Numbered from the stretch's first letter, positions 1 to 10,794 are shown. The stretch is DNA of 20,148 bases from Cylindrodendrum hubeiense (GCA_014621425.1 JAANBB010000604.1:1-20148); one strand, 5' to 3'. The notes: generated by a model from the sequence alone, not told the origin. Translations and numbers: made by a program.

Positions 1-264
1 CACGCCTGGGTCGTCAACGTCGGCCGCGGAACCGCCATCGACGAGGCCGCCCTGACGAGCGCCCTGGAGAAGCGCGAGATTGGCGGCGCCGCTCTCGACG
101 TCTTCGAGGTCGAGCCTCTGTCCGAGTCCAGCGGTCTCTGGAAGGCCCCCAACGTCATCGTGTCGCCCCACGCAGCTGGAGGACGACCCCAAGGCTCCGA
201 GGCCTTGATCGCCGACAACCTCAGGCGGTTGATGTCTTCGCAGCAATTGAAGAATGTGATCTAA
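1..264 (+). CDS. D-isomer specific 2-hydroxyacid dehydrogenase, C-terminal part (5' end outside window)
   Basis: The window opens in frame 1 inside a gene and the reading frame runs 87 residues to TAA at 262-264. The visible part is the end of the NAD-binding domain and the catalytic C-terminal part of a D-2-hydroxyacid dehydrogenase, a family that reduces 2-keto acids to D-2-hydroxy acids with NAD(P)H (glyoxylate/hydroxypyruvate reductase, D-lactate dehydrogenase and phosphoglycerate dehydrogenase relatives). The family signature is clear: VNVGRGTAID with the catalytic Arg at visible residue 9, then GGAALDVFEVEPL with the catalytic Glu at 38 (29 residues after the Arg, the usual spacing), then SPHAAG with the catalytic His at 57. 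Codons are strongly G/C-ending, unlike the HET and NLR genes further right. An AATAAA-like motif overlaps the stop region (264-269). The exact substrate cannot be told from this fragment. Confidence 0.93.
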   Translation, partial: HAWVVNVGRGTAIDEAALTSALEKREIGGAALDVFEVEPLSESSGLWKAPNVIVSPHAAGGRPQGSEALIADNLRRLMSSQQLKNVI

Positions 265-971
265 ATAAAGTAAAAATTAGATGAGCAAGAACACAAAAAA
301 ATAGACAAACATAGAATCAATAATGGCTGCACTGCGTGATGAAAGTGATCCAACCGACCGCAATGATTCCATGAGCTTGCAGTGGATTGGGCACTGAGAG
401 GACCGGCATTACCCACTCAGTTCACATCTGAAGACATGCCCATCATGAGAAATCAACAACTGCACCAGTATAAATGTCTACAATGAGGTTTTCAAGATGT
501 TAGCCTTCAACTGTAGAATCCACATCAACTTCACACATCAGCTAGTCATGACGCGAACGCCCATTCTACGCTGGGCTCAACCCACATTACTCACGGTTGC
601 GGCTCATCCCGCCAGTTGAACTGAAACGACCCACTAGACTAAATTATTGAGAGTAGCTTTGTTTAAGTCTTTTATATCAAGGATTGTATAGAGGCACTGG
701 GAATGCGAGAATGGAGATACGTTGAGATTGCCTTGCACGCCGGTGAACATTTGCTTTCGACTATCTTCTCTATTAAAAAGAATACCCTACCCATGCCATA
801 GAAGCATAGGATCTTATAATATCCCCAAACCCGCTGTTCAGAATCATTGGGTATAGTGCCGGACTATTAAGTCATCATCTAAAATCACCTCTATCATCTA
901 TATTCCTGCTCTCCTGTATTAAAACGCAAGACTCATTACCGCCCTTCCCCAGTCTATGCCACACAATTAAT
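265..971. other. Convergent intergenic region
   Basis: This stretch lies between the 3' ends of the dehydrogenase (+) and the DUF1275 gene (-). It is A/T-richer than the flanking coding DNA and contains AATAAA-like signals near its left edge. I see no credible open frame, RNA gene or repeat in it. It probably holds the two 3' UTRs. Confidence 0.6.
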
Positions 972-1888
972 CTACTTGTTTGTCGCCTTGGGCTTCCAGA
1001 TACACCAGGCGACGGCAATGCACGTCTTGAGGAACGCGGCGATCCAGAGAGCACCAGCGAATCCGACCCAGGACTTGGACAAGAAGCCTCCACCGATAGC
1101 TCCGGCGAGCAACAACACGGCACCGACAGACCTGCGGCTTCGGTCGGCGTTCTCGGCGAGCGGGGCGGTAAACAGCTTGGCGTCGCTCATCAGATCGCAG
1201 TACAGACTGGTCAGCACGACGGTCGGCATGCTGTTGTACTTGAGGACTCTGCTGGCGACGATTTGGCCGGCGCTCTGGAATGCGAGGAGGGAGATGGGCG
1301 CATAGTCGGTGAAGGGGAAGGCGTCCTCGACAGTCTCGATGATGAGGCCATCGCGGTGGATCGTGTGTCGTCCCGTCGGGGAGTTGTGGACGGCTCCGGT
1401 GGTGGCGAGGAGAGCGACGAGACCGGTGATGATGGCCTGGAGGAGGAATGATGCAGCAAGAACCCAGCGCCTCTGGGGGCCGAAGTATCGGTGGAAGCTG
1501 GAGAAGAAGAGGGCTCCGATGGCAAAGCAGACGATGGCGAGAAGACATCTAGACCAGGCCTTGCTGGGCAGGTTCTCGGGCTGGCCGCTGGCACCTAAGC
1601 CGACGAAGATGGTGTTTCCTGGGAGCGCGATCAGCACGCCGGACGTGAAATGGCAAATGCGCAACGCTCAAAAACTTACCGGTCTGCATACTGACGAAGC
1701 AGCCGTACATGTTGAAGGCGGCGCTGTCGACGAGGCCCGCGACAAGAAAACACACCAAGAGCAGCAGGTCGCCCCATCGCGTGTCGACATCGCCGGTCCA
1801 TCGTTGCGACGACCCGAAGCCGGCCGGGGCCTGATCCTTGCCCGCCTCGGGGCTCTCGCTGGGGGGGGACGGAGGAGTCGGTCGTCAT
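972..1888 (-). CDS. DUF1275 (YoaK-type) multi-pass membrane protein; exon 1 frameshifted in a G8 run
   Basis: Two exons on the minus strand: about 1888-1680 and 1618-972 (TAG at 972-974), with a 61-bp GT-AG intron at 1679-1619. The junction joins SMQTG to NTIFVGLGASG, which is the characteristic DUF1275 signature. Exon 2 (about 215 aa) is hydrophobic with several predicted membrane segments and ends in a Lys-rich tail (WKPKATNK). Exon 1 in the DUF1275 frame reads RWTGDVDTRWGDLLLLVCFL, but this frame has no ATG: it meets TGA at 1887-1885. The only well-placed ATG, at 1888, is in another frame. The two frames are joined exactly if the eight G at 1861-1868 (C8 on the coding strand) are seven; the model then sums to 855 nt and 284 aa, normal for fungal members. 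This is either a sequencing or assembly error in the homopolymer or a true frameshift. The family is membrane-bound and its transported substrate, if any, is unknown. Confidence 0.85.
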
Positions 1889-2981
1889 GCTGAGCTGCTG
1901 GCTGCGGAGTGCTCAAGTAATTTCGTTACTGGCTGCTGAGTGCGTGCTGCGCTGAGATGGTTGTCGCAGAGCGGTAGGGTTCCGGGTGATCGGCAATGCG
2001 GTGCGTCGCAGCGACTTTTTACAGTTCAAGAGAGGGCGAGCCCGCGGCGCAGCGATATAATTTTTTCTCTGGGCTCCCCGCGCAGCGCACTGGCAAAATG
2101 ACTCAATCTCTCTAATGTGTTTTTTCCCAGGGAGCGCCCAGCGATTGCGCAGAGCGCCTTCTCCTGAGCAGGATTGCGTGCTCGGCGAGGCGGGCCAGCG
2201 AGTGGGCCCATCCCTAGCACATAGTGCCGTCTTATCCAGACGTCATCAGCAGAAAAGGCGTCTTTGCCGTCTTCAGTGGCCTTCGTTGGCCTCCAGTGGC
2301 CTCGCCAAGGCAATCGGCACGCTTGGCTCGCTTGGCTCTCTTGGCTCTGGCCCTCCGAGACACGCATTTGACGAGCACCCTTAATGAGCGCCCTTATTGA
2401 GCGCCTGGCAGACACATCATCGCTCACCCCAGCCGATAATTACGCCGTGTGCTTGCCAGTTTCGCCCACGTAATAAATCTCCTTCATATTGCCCTTTACA
2501 GCACCGTGGTCGCGACACCCATCATCCCCTTATCCCCTCCAGGGATCCAGCGCACGAGCCGCCTCGAGTGAGCCCATCGTCAGTATCAGAAATCTACACG
2601 TATTCCTACTTTGTCCAGAGTAATCTTCTCCTCAGGTGACGGCAAAATGCCAAGTGTGACGCAATGCCAAGACAAGCCTGTGGCGTCGGCTATCAACCCG
2701 TTGATAGCATCGCTCACCCCGAAACTAAACCTAAAAACCCTCATTGTTATACGTCACAGAACACTCAACATTCAATGGCGTGGGGGCATTGGGGTCATGG
2801 AAATAGCTGCCAGAAACTAAAACCGTCGCTCTGCAATGCAGATTTAATATGCATGTTGCCGATCTAAGCCCGACAACGCCGCCATCTTCGCCACTGCGGC
2901 CAACTACAAGACGCAGACACCTTAGTTAAATCACACTCAACAAAAGTAAAAAATATTTGCAATAATGATTTAGCTACTAAG
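1889..2981. other. Intergenic region: promoter of the DUF1275 gene and 3' flank of the methyltransferase
   Basis: About 1.1 kb between two minus-strand genes. The right-hand side should hold the 3' UTR of the TAE1-like gene and the left-hand side the promoter of the DUF1275 gene. It contains a 9-bp tandem repeat (2321-2347). A 133-codon open frame on the minus strand (2427-2026) has no recognisable domain. Nothing else in it can be supported. Confidence 0.55.
2321..2347. repeat. 9-bp tandem repeat, three copies
   Basis: Units are GCTTGGCTC, GCTTGGCTC and TCTTGGCTC, head to tail with one mismatch. They lie in non-coding DNA upstream of the DUF1275 gene. The TTGGCT core recurs in the repeat at 10411-10470. 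Confidence 0.85.
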
Positions 2982-3836
<855 letters not shown>

Positions 3837-4265
3837 GGTGACGCTGAAACCGTGAACGGTATCTTTCGATGGTTTTAAAAGATATGACGTTGATGTTCTA
3901 GTGGAGAATTCAAGCTTTTGCGCGGTCTCATCTCAGATGGAGCTGTGGCTGATGCCTCAGGCACTATGTCCCACTATTCTTGGCCGTTCGTGTTATTGAA
4001 CTATCATGGAGTGTGATACACAGTCACTTTATAGGCTCCATGGTGGTTTTCTTGGTGTAGAAATTTGTTAATAATTGCCTACCAGTTCTTAGATTCAGCT
4101 TTTAACGGTTATGGGACCGCTTTTAAAAGATCGTATGAAAAGTGAGAGCGCCGACTTTTTGACTAGCATAAGAATCAATCAGGTGCAATGGTAGAGTTTA
4201 GTCAAGCTCATACCTTGAATTTGGACAAAAATAAGTACCAAGGTGCCAGTACTAACCGATCGTGT
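3837..4265. other. Intergenic region between TAE1-like and HET genes
   Basis: This holds the promoter and 5' UTR of the TAE1-like gene and the 3' flank of the HET gene. It is A/T-rich, with no supported coding frame or structured element. Confidence 0.6.
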
Positions 4266-6602
4266 TCAACCCAAGACGAGAGAAATATCTTCCTTCTCAA
4301 GCCCCTCCCATACGCTCTTCTTGACTCTGCCCACCCCTCTTCGATACGCAATTCCATCTTCCCATACGACCCAAAGAACATTGTAAAACGACCAGGTTTC
4401 CAGTCCAACGGGTTGGGGATCCGGGTAGTTCAGCCCACGGGACACTACCACAAGGTCGCACAGCACTCCATTTAGTTCAGCTTCGTAGATCCGGTCGAGG
4501 TCTTCTCGAGAATCAACACCCAGCTCGCCAACCTCTTCCCCTGCTTCATTTCTGAATACTGCGGTGACGCCAAGAGAAATCCCAAACATCGGTACGACGA
4601 ATTTAGAAGGATACCGGTACGAGACCGCCCTCTCAAGAGTCGTGTTGTACCGAGGCTTGACCCCCCATAACTTTGCCTGTTGTGTCTCGGCACATAGATA
4701 CTTCCAGTACGAGGGAGGTCGTTGCAACTTGTTTGGAGGCTCCGGGTTGATTCCGAGAGGTACTGGGTGCCAGAACTTGATACTGGGGCAGGATTGGTGT
4801 TCATAGTAGTAGGTCGTCTGGAGCTGCTGGTACGAAACCTCACACTCGGGATCCTCAAGGTACTTGAACCGATCCTCATGTGTTCTCACCACCCCCTCAA
4901 TTCTGTCTTTCTCCTTGTCGGCGTCTTCTGTCTTGAATACCCACCCATCTGGTAGGTCGACTTCTTTTCCCATGTACCGCCGCTTGTAGTCGTGCCATTC
5001 ATTCTGGAACGGGAGAGGCTGCTGCCGACCATCTTTTGAGTCTCGTGTGTACCACGTCAGCATTGGAATCGCCTGGAAAGGTTCCCAATGCGCCGTGCCC
5101 CATTTCCAAGGTGGGTTCTTCATGTAGCATGCCGATGTCCAAGTGAAATTCTCGAGAGAGCCCTGCCAACCAGCCCACGTCCAGCTAGGGGGGCATGGGG
5201 TATTTTTGTTCCAGGCCTCTCGCCGTCGAAGATCATTTCCACGGGAGCGCCATAAAAGAGCTACATCGAAAAAGGCGGCGGGCAGCCCATAAATAAACCC
5301 TTGCGGAAAAGCGGCACCCATTGAAGAAAATGTGCTGCTAAAGGCCGGTATCACATCTTCGTCAAAGGTGAATGCTCGTCGGTTGTAAAGACCTATGAGC
5401 TTGCACAAAATCGATAAATCTGGAACGTCGAGAGAGAGTTCGAGTGGGGAGAGCTTGTCAAAAGATTCACCGCCATCGATTGATAGGTATTTTGATTCAA
5501 AATCGTGTGGTGAGTCAATGTCTTCGTAGTATGTGTTCGACCGGCATATCCATCGCACCGAGTTCTCGAAAAACACGAGCTTTCTTCGTGAAAATATCTG
5601 CTCTTGCATCGTCCACCCGCGAGTTGTCAAGGCTGCCCAGCGAAGTCGGTCTTCTAGTCGAGCAGTAAAGCCCATGTCCTCCGTCAATCTCAGAACCGGA
5701 GGTAGCGTCCTCGGTTTAGACACGTTTCTTAGGCCTGGAAGACCAGACGATGCATCTTTCCCATGTGCGGCAATGATGGCAAACGTAGCGTTTTCGAAAA
5801 TGGTTGACATTTGGCTGATATGTTGGCGAAGGGAGTCCTCGTCGTCTTGAACTATGCAGAGAGAGTCCACCCAGAGGTAGCGCTCGCCGAGAATTGGAAC
5901 AAGTCTCATAGAATCACGGATAGTTGCAGCAATTTCCCCCTCAAGTCGATTGAAACTGCCTTCTTCGTGCAACATATCAAAGTTGTCCGTTTTGGTCTTG
6001 AGTGTAGGCACTTGACCCCAGACGTAACTGAGTGCAACGTAATCTGCACCCTCTGGAGCTGGGACTAAACACATGCTCACACAATCAATGAGAAGTTTCA
6101 TTGAGCTGTGTATTTTGAGAATTTTCTCAGAGCATTTCGGTCCGTGATGTACTGCGCAATCGGATTTCCACTGCCGCAGCAACTGAGGATCAATGTAGTC
6201 GCGATCCAAGCTTCTCCCCAAATTAATGCCTTGGTTTCCAGAGATTTCGAGTAGCAAAAGTTCTGCCGGATGGCTACACCAGGATTCGCCGTCTTCAGTA
6301 CGGTCCATTGCGAGGTTCAAACGCCCTCCAAACATGCTCAGAGACAGCTTGGAGACGGATTGCCTGTCTTCGTTATAAAGACAGGCCTTGAGAAATGGCT
6401 GGTGCTCTTTACACTCAGACTCGATAAAAACCTCTTCTTGACTTCCAAGGGGGAAATTAAAAGATTCGATGGACGGATCCATGAAATCTATAAATTTCGT
6501 TTCATCGTTGAACTTCTTTAGATGCGTCGCTGCCTCGAGGAAGCTGTTGCATACACTGCACGGTAGAGAGGGGCTCTGCGTGGCCATTTCAGAGCCCTCC
6601 AT
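4266..6602 (-). CDS. HET-domain (heterokaryon incompatibility) protein
   Basis: A single-exon gene of 778 aa. The ATG at 6602 follows an in-frame TAA and has context ACAGCAATGG; an alternative Met is at residue 6. TGA is at 4268-4266. The HET domain starts around residue 188 with YVALSYVWG, followed by YLWVDSLCIVQDD (242-254), the segment around IFENATFAIIAAHG (268-281) and RGWTMQEQIFSRR (328-340). These are the canonical conserved blocks in the right order. A Cys-containing N-terminus (LPCSVCNSF, residues 13-21) and a long Trp-rich C-terminal half complete the typical large fungal HET architecture. HET proteins mediate vegetative incompatibility or related cell-death signalling in fungi; the partner of this one is unknown. 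No NACHT, ankyrin or WD segment is fused to it. Its codon use is less G/C-biased than that of the dehydrogenase, as is common for accessory genes. Confidence 0.93.
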   Translation of the reverse strand: MEGSEMATQSPSLPCSVCNSFLEAATHLKKFNDETKFIDFMDPSIESFNFPLGSQEEVFIESECKEHQPFLKACLYNEDRQSVSKLSLSMFGGRLNLAMDRTEDGESWCSHPAELLLLEISGNQGINLGRSLDRDYIDPQLLRQWKSDCAVHHGPKCSEKILKIHSSMKLLIDCVSMCLVPAPEGADYVALSYVWGQVPTLKTKTDNFDMLHEEGSFNRLEGEIAATIRDSMRLVPILGERYLWVDSLCIVQDDEDSLRQHISQMSTIFENATFAIIAAHGKDASSGLPGLRNVSKPRTLPPVLRLTEDMGFTARLEDRLRWAALTTRGWTMQEQIFSRRKLVFFENSVRWICRSNTYYEDIDSPHDFESKYLSIDGGESFDKLSPLELSLDVPDLSILCKLIGLYNRRAFTFDEDVIPAFSSTFSSMGAAFPQGFIYGLPAAFFDVALLWRSRGNDLRRREAWNKNTPCPPSWTWAGWQGSLENFTWTSACYMKNPPWKWGTAHWEPFQAIPMLTWYTRDSKDGRQQPLPFQNEWHDYKRRYMGKEVDLPDGWVFKTEDADKEKDRIEGVVRTHEDRFKYLEDPECEVSYQQLQTTYYYEHQSCPSIKFWHPVPLGINPEPPNKLQRPPSYWKYLCAETQQAKLWGVKPRYNTTLERAVSYRYPSKFVVPMFGISLGVTAVFRNEAGEEVGELGVDSREDLDRIYEAELNGVLCDLVVVSRGLNYPDPQPVGLETWSFYNVLWVVWEDGIAYRRGVGRVKKSVWEGLEKEDISLVLG

Positions 6603-6996
6603 TGCTGTTGGTTGGATACTCCTGTCGGTTTAAGGTTTGCTCTGTCTAAGTTCGGTGAGCTTACCTCAAGTGACGGATAGGCATATTGAGCGATTTAGGT
6701 ACCCATCTGACATTGAATCATGACAAAAGTCATGTGACTTCAACATTCAACTTTCTCTTAAACATAGAGAGTTTCAAAATACCCGTATTCTCGAAGGGAT
6801 GGAATAGTTGTCAAGGCACAGCCTAACACTATTTAACTGAGTACGTCTCCTATTCCATTCTCAATGTCGACTTTTCGAGCTCCTGATATCACAGACCACC
6901 CATAATCATTAATATTCCTCCAACTATCAACCCTCGAGCCTTCGAGCATAGCTCCTTGAGATTTAGACTTAAACAGAGTACTCAGTGAGGAGAGAA
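6603..6996. other. Intergenic region: HET promoter and P450 3' flank
   Basis: About 390 bp of A/T-rich DNA between two genes transcribed leftwards. Apart from the inverted-repeat cluster at 6720-6740, I see nothing specific. An open frame over 6833-7030 on the minus strand overlaps the last P450 exon in another frame and is not a gene. Confidence 0.55.
6720..6740. promoter_or_regulatory. Nested TGAC/GTCA inverted repeats upstream of the HET gene
   Basis: About 120 bp upstream of the HET start codon lie three alternating half-sites: TGAC (6721), GTCA (6729) and TGAC (6735). They form two overlapping inverted repeats, ATGAC-AAAA-GTCAT and AAGTCA-TG-TGACTT, with an E-box-like CATGTG in the centre of the second. 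TGAC half-sites are typical of bZIP-type binding. The regulatory role is inference only. Confidence 0.35.
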
Positions 6997-9058
6997 TTAA
7001 TTTGCGTCGGTAGTTGAAACTCTCATCCAAAGCTCTGACTGCGAAAAGATGCCACAGTTAAACACCTTCCAGGGGTTGGTAGGGTCGCAAAGAGAGAAGT
7101 CGAATCTTCGAAGGAGCTATATGATAAAGTCAGTACAATTTTTATGGGTGACCACATAATTCTCATGGTCGTCAGAATGCAAGACAAGACGGGGGCTTAC
7201 CTCAACGTAGATCTTGTTCAGCTCCATGAGAGCAACAGGTCGTCCCAAGCACTGCCATTTTCCATAGCTGAAGATCAGATCCAGAGTGCTCTCCATATCC
7301 TTGAGTTTATCGGGTGAGGCCTCGAGCCATCGCTCTGGGCGAAACTCGCCGGCGTCCTTGCCCCAAAGATCCTCGCTACGGAAGATACCCCAAGCACCAT
7401 ATCCGATACGTGTGCCTCCAGGAATGAATACGCCCTTGAAAGTATCGCCTTGCGGCGGTGCCTCCTTTGCCATGAGTCCGGCAACCGGAGGGAAGATACG
7501 GAGACCCTCCTTGATGACTGCTTGGAGATAGGTCAAGTCGCGGGCGATTGATTCGGGGATGACTTCAGTTGAGTAGTTTGTGCTTGCGATTTCTGCCCGG
7601 AGCTTGTTGTAGGTTCTAGGGTTTGCGACAATATGCAGCATGGTGGAACGAATAGCCGTTGCTGTAGTGTCCGAGCCGGCAACGCTGCAAGAAAAGGGTT
7701 AGAATCTTCATGGCTTATCCATCTACCTCCGGTCTTCTTGCAGGGTTTGATATAATCTTCAAAGCAAAAAGAACTCAGATATCTAGAAACTCACATTTGC
7801 AGAAGGATCTCGGACCCTGCTTCCTTTTGAGTAAGCCCATGGGCGACGAATGATCCGAGCATGTCCTTCTGGATCTTCTTGTCTGGACCGAATCTCTCAG
7901 CAGCAACGTCCTTGGCGATTCTACGTAGTTCAATCGTTAGTCAAACATCCTTCCGTAAGAGTGCCACACGAGTGTTGAGAAATCTGTGGAGGACTCACCC
8001 CATAATCTTTCCAAAACCAAGTCGATCCTTTTCTGAAGGCAGCATACGCTTGAAGAGTGGGTGGCTTAGAATCTTGACCAAGAAAGGGACTACCGTAGTC
8101 ACCATGACCATGGGCAAAGTTTCTTCTGTCGTTCCGATGTACTCGTAGACATCCGAATCCGTCTCGAGAAAGCCAAAGGGCTTCCCGAAAGCCAGATCAG
8201 AGATGACATCGAGAGTAAAGAATTGAGCTTTGCGACCAAAGTCGACAACTTTCTTTTCCGCGGCGTAATTTTTCAGGAGTTGGATGAATGCGAGAACATT
8301 CTTGTCAATTTTAGGCTCGAGATTCTCGACTTCGCGGCCGCCATACTGATATGCACGTTAGCACTCAGGGGCTCTCAGGAAGCAATCACACAGTGCCGAG
8401 ATGCGACCGGGATGGCCGCATGTGGCGAGCAAAGTTACGTACCCCAGCAGCCATCTTGGACCGCAGCTTGAAGTGCTCATCCTCGTCACGCCACGACAAA
8501 ATGTTGTTGCTGGCGGGATCAAAGCGCATTCCATCGTACCAGTCTGAACGGCGATACTCGGTCCTCACGCCGAGGATATGCTTCATGAAGTCGGGGTCAG
8601 AAGTGATGAGGTCGTTGGGGCCGACACGGGCGATGGAGCCTATAGGTACATGGTGTCAATTGACAACTGGACTCTGAACACGCTCAGAGACTTGTCTGAG
8701 AAAACGACCGGTCACATGAGACGGAGGTCATGTCTTGTAACAGGACCCAAACGGAGACGCCGAGTGTAAAGCGCCGAAAAAAGAAAGAAATGAATTCGGT
8801 ATGCCACTAACCATATTTTTTATTGATCTCCCAGAAGTCGAGATACGCTCTGCCGTTTCCCACTGTCTTGATGAGCCACCACTTTGACAGCGAGGCGAGG
8901 AGTGGCCCCTTGAAGTGACTTAGGCGGGTGTATTGTCTCCAGATCGAAAATACGGTCCAGAGAATGAGGACACCCACTAGGGACACAGCAATTGTGACCG
9001 AGGGGCGACCGTCAGTGAATAAGCCGAGCACTCCGGCGGAAGCCTCAGCGAAGCTCAT
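6997..9058 (-). CDS. Cytochrome P450 monooxygenase, pisatin-demethylase-like
   Basis: Six exons: 9058-8812, 8639-8443, 8345-7999, 7920-7795, 7684-7201 and 7116-6997 (TAA 6999-6997). They total 1521 nt and 506 aa, a normal P450 length. Introns are 172, 97, 78, 110 and 84 bp, all GT-AG with phases that close the frame. An N-terminal membrane anchor (about residues 21-40) places it in the ER membrane. Seen in order: YGSIARVGPNDLITSDP near residue 82 (across splice 1), the I-helix AGSDTTAT (308-315, across splice 4), ExxR as EGLR (365-368), FRPERW (420-425) and the haem loop FSYGKWQCLG (444-453) with the Cys ligand at 451. The overall pattern (R..YGSIARVGPNDL, KLRSKMAAGYGG, FDFSLCDPTNPW) resembles fungal pisatin demethylase or benzoate-hydroxylase-type P450s. 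The substrate is unknown. It faces the LaeA-like gene across a 1.9-kb divergent region. Confidence 0.93.
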
Positions 9059-9309
9059 TGTTCCCGTCGTAGAGCCTCCCAGCTGCCAATTGATATGCGG
9101 AGACGAGGACGTCGGAGGATGAGCCGCGCGGTTGGCTGTGCGTCGGTTGAGATGTGACGAACTGACAGAAAAGCTGGGGAAGCAGCACGGACCGACAGGT
9201 TGTCACAGCTGGGGTGAGAGAAGAACACGAGGGGGATCCATCTCGACCCGAGAATGCGGATCGGGTGGTATAATTAATGATCCTCTTGCTGGTTCTGTCT
9301 CCGTAGCGT

Positions 9310-9345
9310 TTCGCTTCCAGTTCGCTTCCAGGTGGTCGCTTCCAG
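9310..9345. repeat. Short tandem repeat TTCGCTTCCAG, about three copies
   Basis: Two perfect adjacent 11-bp copies (9310-9320 and 9321-9331) are followed after 4 bp by TCGCTTCCAG (9336-9345). They lie about 250 bp upstream of the P450 start codon, on its promoter side. Confidence 0.8.
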
Positions 9346-9684
9346 CGTCCCATCGTCCCTCCATCCGCGCCAGAAGCGGGTTTGATGGAATTCCGCGAAG
9401 CTGGCTAGACAGCTTAGCGTGGCCCGGACGAGCCTGGACGAGTCCCGGCTGGCATGCCATGATGGCCAGCCGGCGGGTCGTGGATAGCTAACCCACGCCT
9501 CGCGATAGGCGGCTGGAACGCGGCGCTGCTACAGGCTGTCTTGGGCTGCGACGGGGGTCCTCCGGGCTACCAGGTACTGGGCGGCCGGGAACTTGAGTCG
9601 AGGGGACCTGGGGAGATGGCATTCCCGTACCTGTACATAATACCGTGCTAACTCGCGACGGTTCGCCACGGGTTCTCGGGGAGT

Positions 9685-9696
9685 CGGCGCGTGCCG
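9685..9696. promoter_or_regulatory. CGG-N6-CCG everted motif, possible Zn2Cys6 regulator site
   Basis: CGG CGCGTG CCG lies 13 bp before a 16-bp perfect palindrome, within the shared divergent promoter region. CGG triplets in inverted orientation are the usual recognition pattern of fungal binuclear zinc cluster regulators. In G/C-rich DNA a chance match is quite possible. Confidence 0.25.
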
Positions 9697-9708
9697 CTCA
9701 GACAGTGC

Positions 9709-9724
9709 CTAGCGGCGCCGCTAG
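9709..9724. promoter_or_regulatory. 16-bp perfect palindrome in the divergent promoter
   Basis: CTAGCGGCGCCGCTAG is identical to its reverse complement. It is followed at once by a further ACGCTAG that repeats the outer half-site. The function is unknown; a dimeric regulator site is one possibility. Confidence 0.4.
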
Positions 9725-10037
9725 ACGCTAGCATATGGGTCATGATGGAGGGACCAGGATAGTAGAAAAGCATGGCAATTGCAGGGCAACTACAGGCCTG
9801 GTTACGAGTAGCCAATCCGGGGGGTGGAAACGTCTTCCTTCTCTCTTCTCTCCGCTGCTAGTCGCGGGTTTATTCTCCAACGGTGCATATGCACCGAAGA
9901 CGTCTCCGTACTGGCGGACTGGAGGGCTGGCGGACTGACGGGGTGACTGGCTGTGCTTCGGGCTGCAGGAGACGCGTGCAGCAGCCAGACGGAAAGCGGC
10001 CGCGGGCTTGCAGCAGGACGTGCAGGCAGAGTGTGAT

Positions 10038-10067
10038 ATGGACGCTATGGACGCTGTGGACGCTATG
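10038..10067. repeat. 9-bp tandem repeat ATGGACGCT, 3.3 copies
   Basis: Units read ATGGACGCT, ATGGACGCT, GTGGACGCT and then ATG, with a single mismatch. The array is in non-coding DNA upstream of the first LaeA-like gene. Confidence 0.85.
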
Positions 10068-10187
10068 TACCAACGTTACTCCGTAAAGCAGGACACCTTC
10101 TGGGCGAAGCAGCTGGCCTGTCGTGTGCCCTCATCAACCGCCAAGAGTCGGCAGTCCACCATCTGTCCTGTGGCCCATCTTATTATG

Positions 10188-10223
10188 TATGGCCCCTCCT
10201 ATGGCCCCTCCGATGGCCCCTCC
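10188..10223. repeat. 12-bp tandem repeat TATGGCCCCTCC, three copies
   Basis: Two perfect copies and one with a T-to-G first base, head to tail. Further C-rich imperfect repetition (CCCTGTCGCCCG-type) continues to about 10275. Confidence 0.85.
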
Positions 10224-10410
10224 CCTGCACCTCGCCGCCCACTGTTCCCTGTCGCCCGCCCCCTGTCGCCCGTCCCTTGAACACTCTGCAGTGCTACGCT
10301 ATGGACCACTGCAGCGGTTGAGTGGCCCGTAGCTTTGCTGCCCCCTGTCCCCTGCGTCGTAGGGTGCCATCATCTCATGCTGCGAGCGTGGCATGGCGGC
10401 ATGACTGTCT

Positions 10411-10470
10411 TGGTTGGCTTGGCTGGCTCAACGGACTTGGCTGGCTTGACTGGCTCGACTGGCTTGACTG
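10411..10470. repeat. TGGCT-rich imperfect tandem repeat
   Basis: About 60 bp built from TTGGCT/CTGGCT words. The best part is TGGCTTGAC, TGGCTCGAC, TGGCTTGAC at 10442-10468, a 9-bp period with one mismatch. The same TTGGCT core forms the repeat at 2321-2347. Confidence 0.8.
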
Positions 10471-10794
10471 CCCGTGGCAATGACGGGCGGCCACTGGCAG
10501 ACACGTCACCAAGCCACTGGTCCACCGCGTGGTAAAGACCATTTCTTTGTGTGCTCCGCAGCGATGCTATGCTCGTCGTATGTTGGCCAGGGAGAGGCCA
10601 GGATTCCCGGGGACTGCAGAGAGTGGACATGTCGTAAACAGCCTGCGCGTGGCTTCCCCACCAGCTTCAATTCTGGAGCCACCTTATGACAATACCGAGG
10701 TTTCGGATCCCATCCTGCCCACGACGCACCCATTCCCAGTACAATATCACCTACACAGCGCCCCCCGCGCGTGCCCTCTCCCGTCGGGGCCAAT

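Noticed and set aside
2418..2720. 13-bp direct repeat CATCGCTCACCCC at 2418-2430 and 2708-2720, possible target-site or insertion footprint
   Set aside because: A repeat of this length is expected by chance a few times in 20 kb, and the enclosed DNA has no terminal inverted repeats or transposase.
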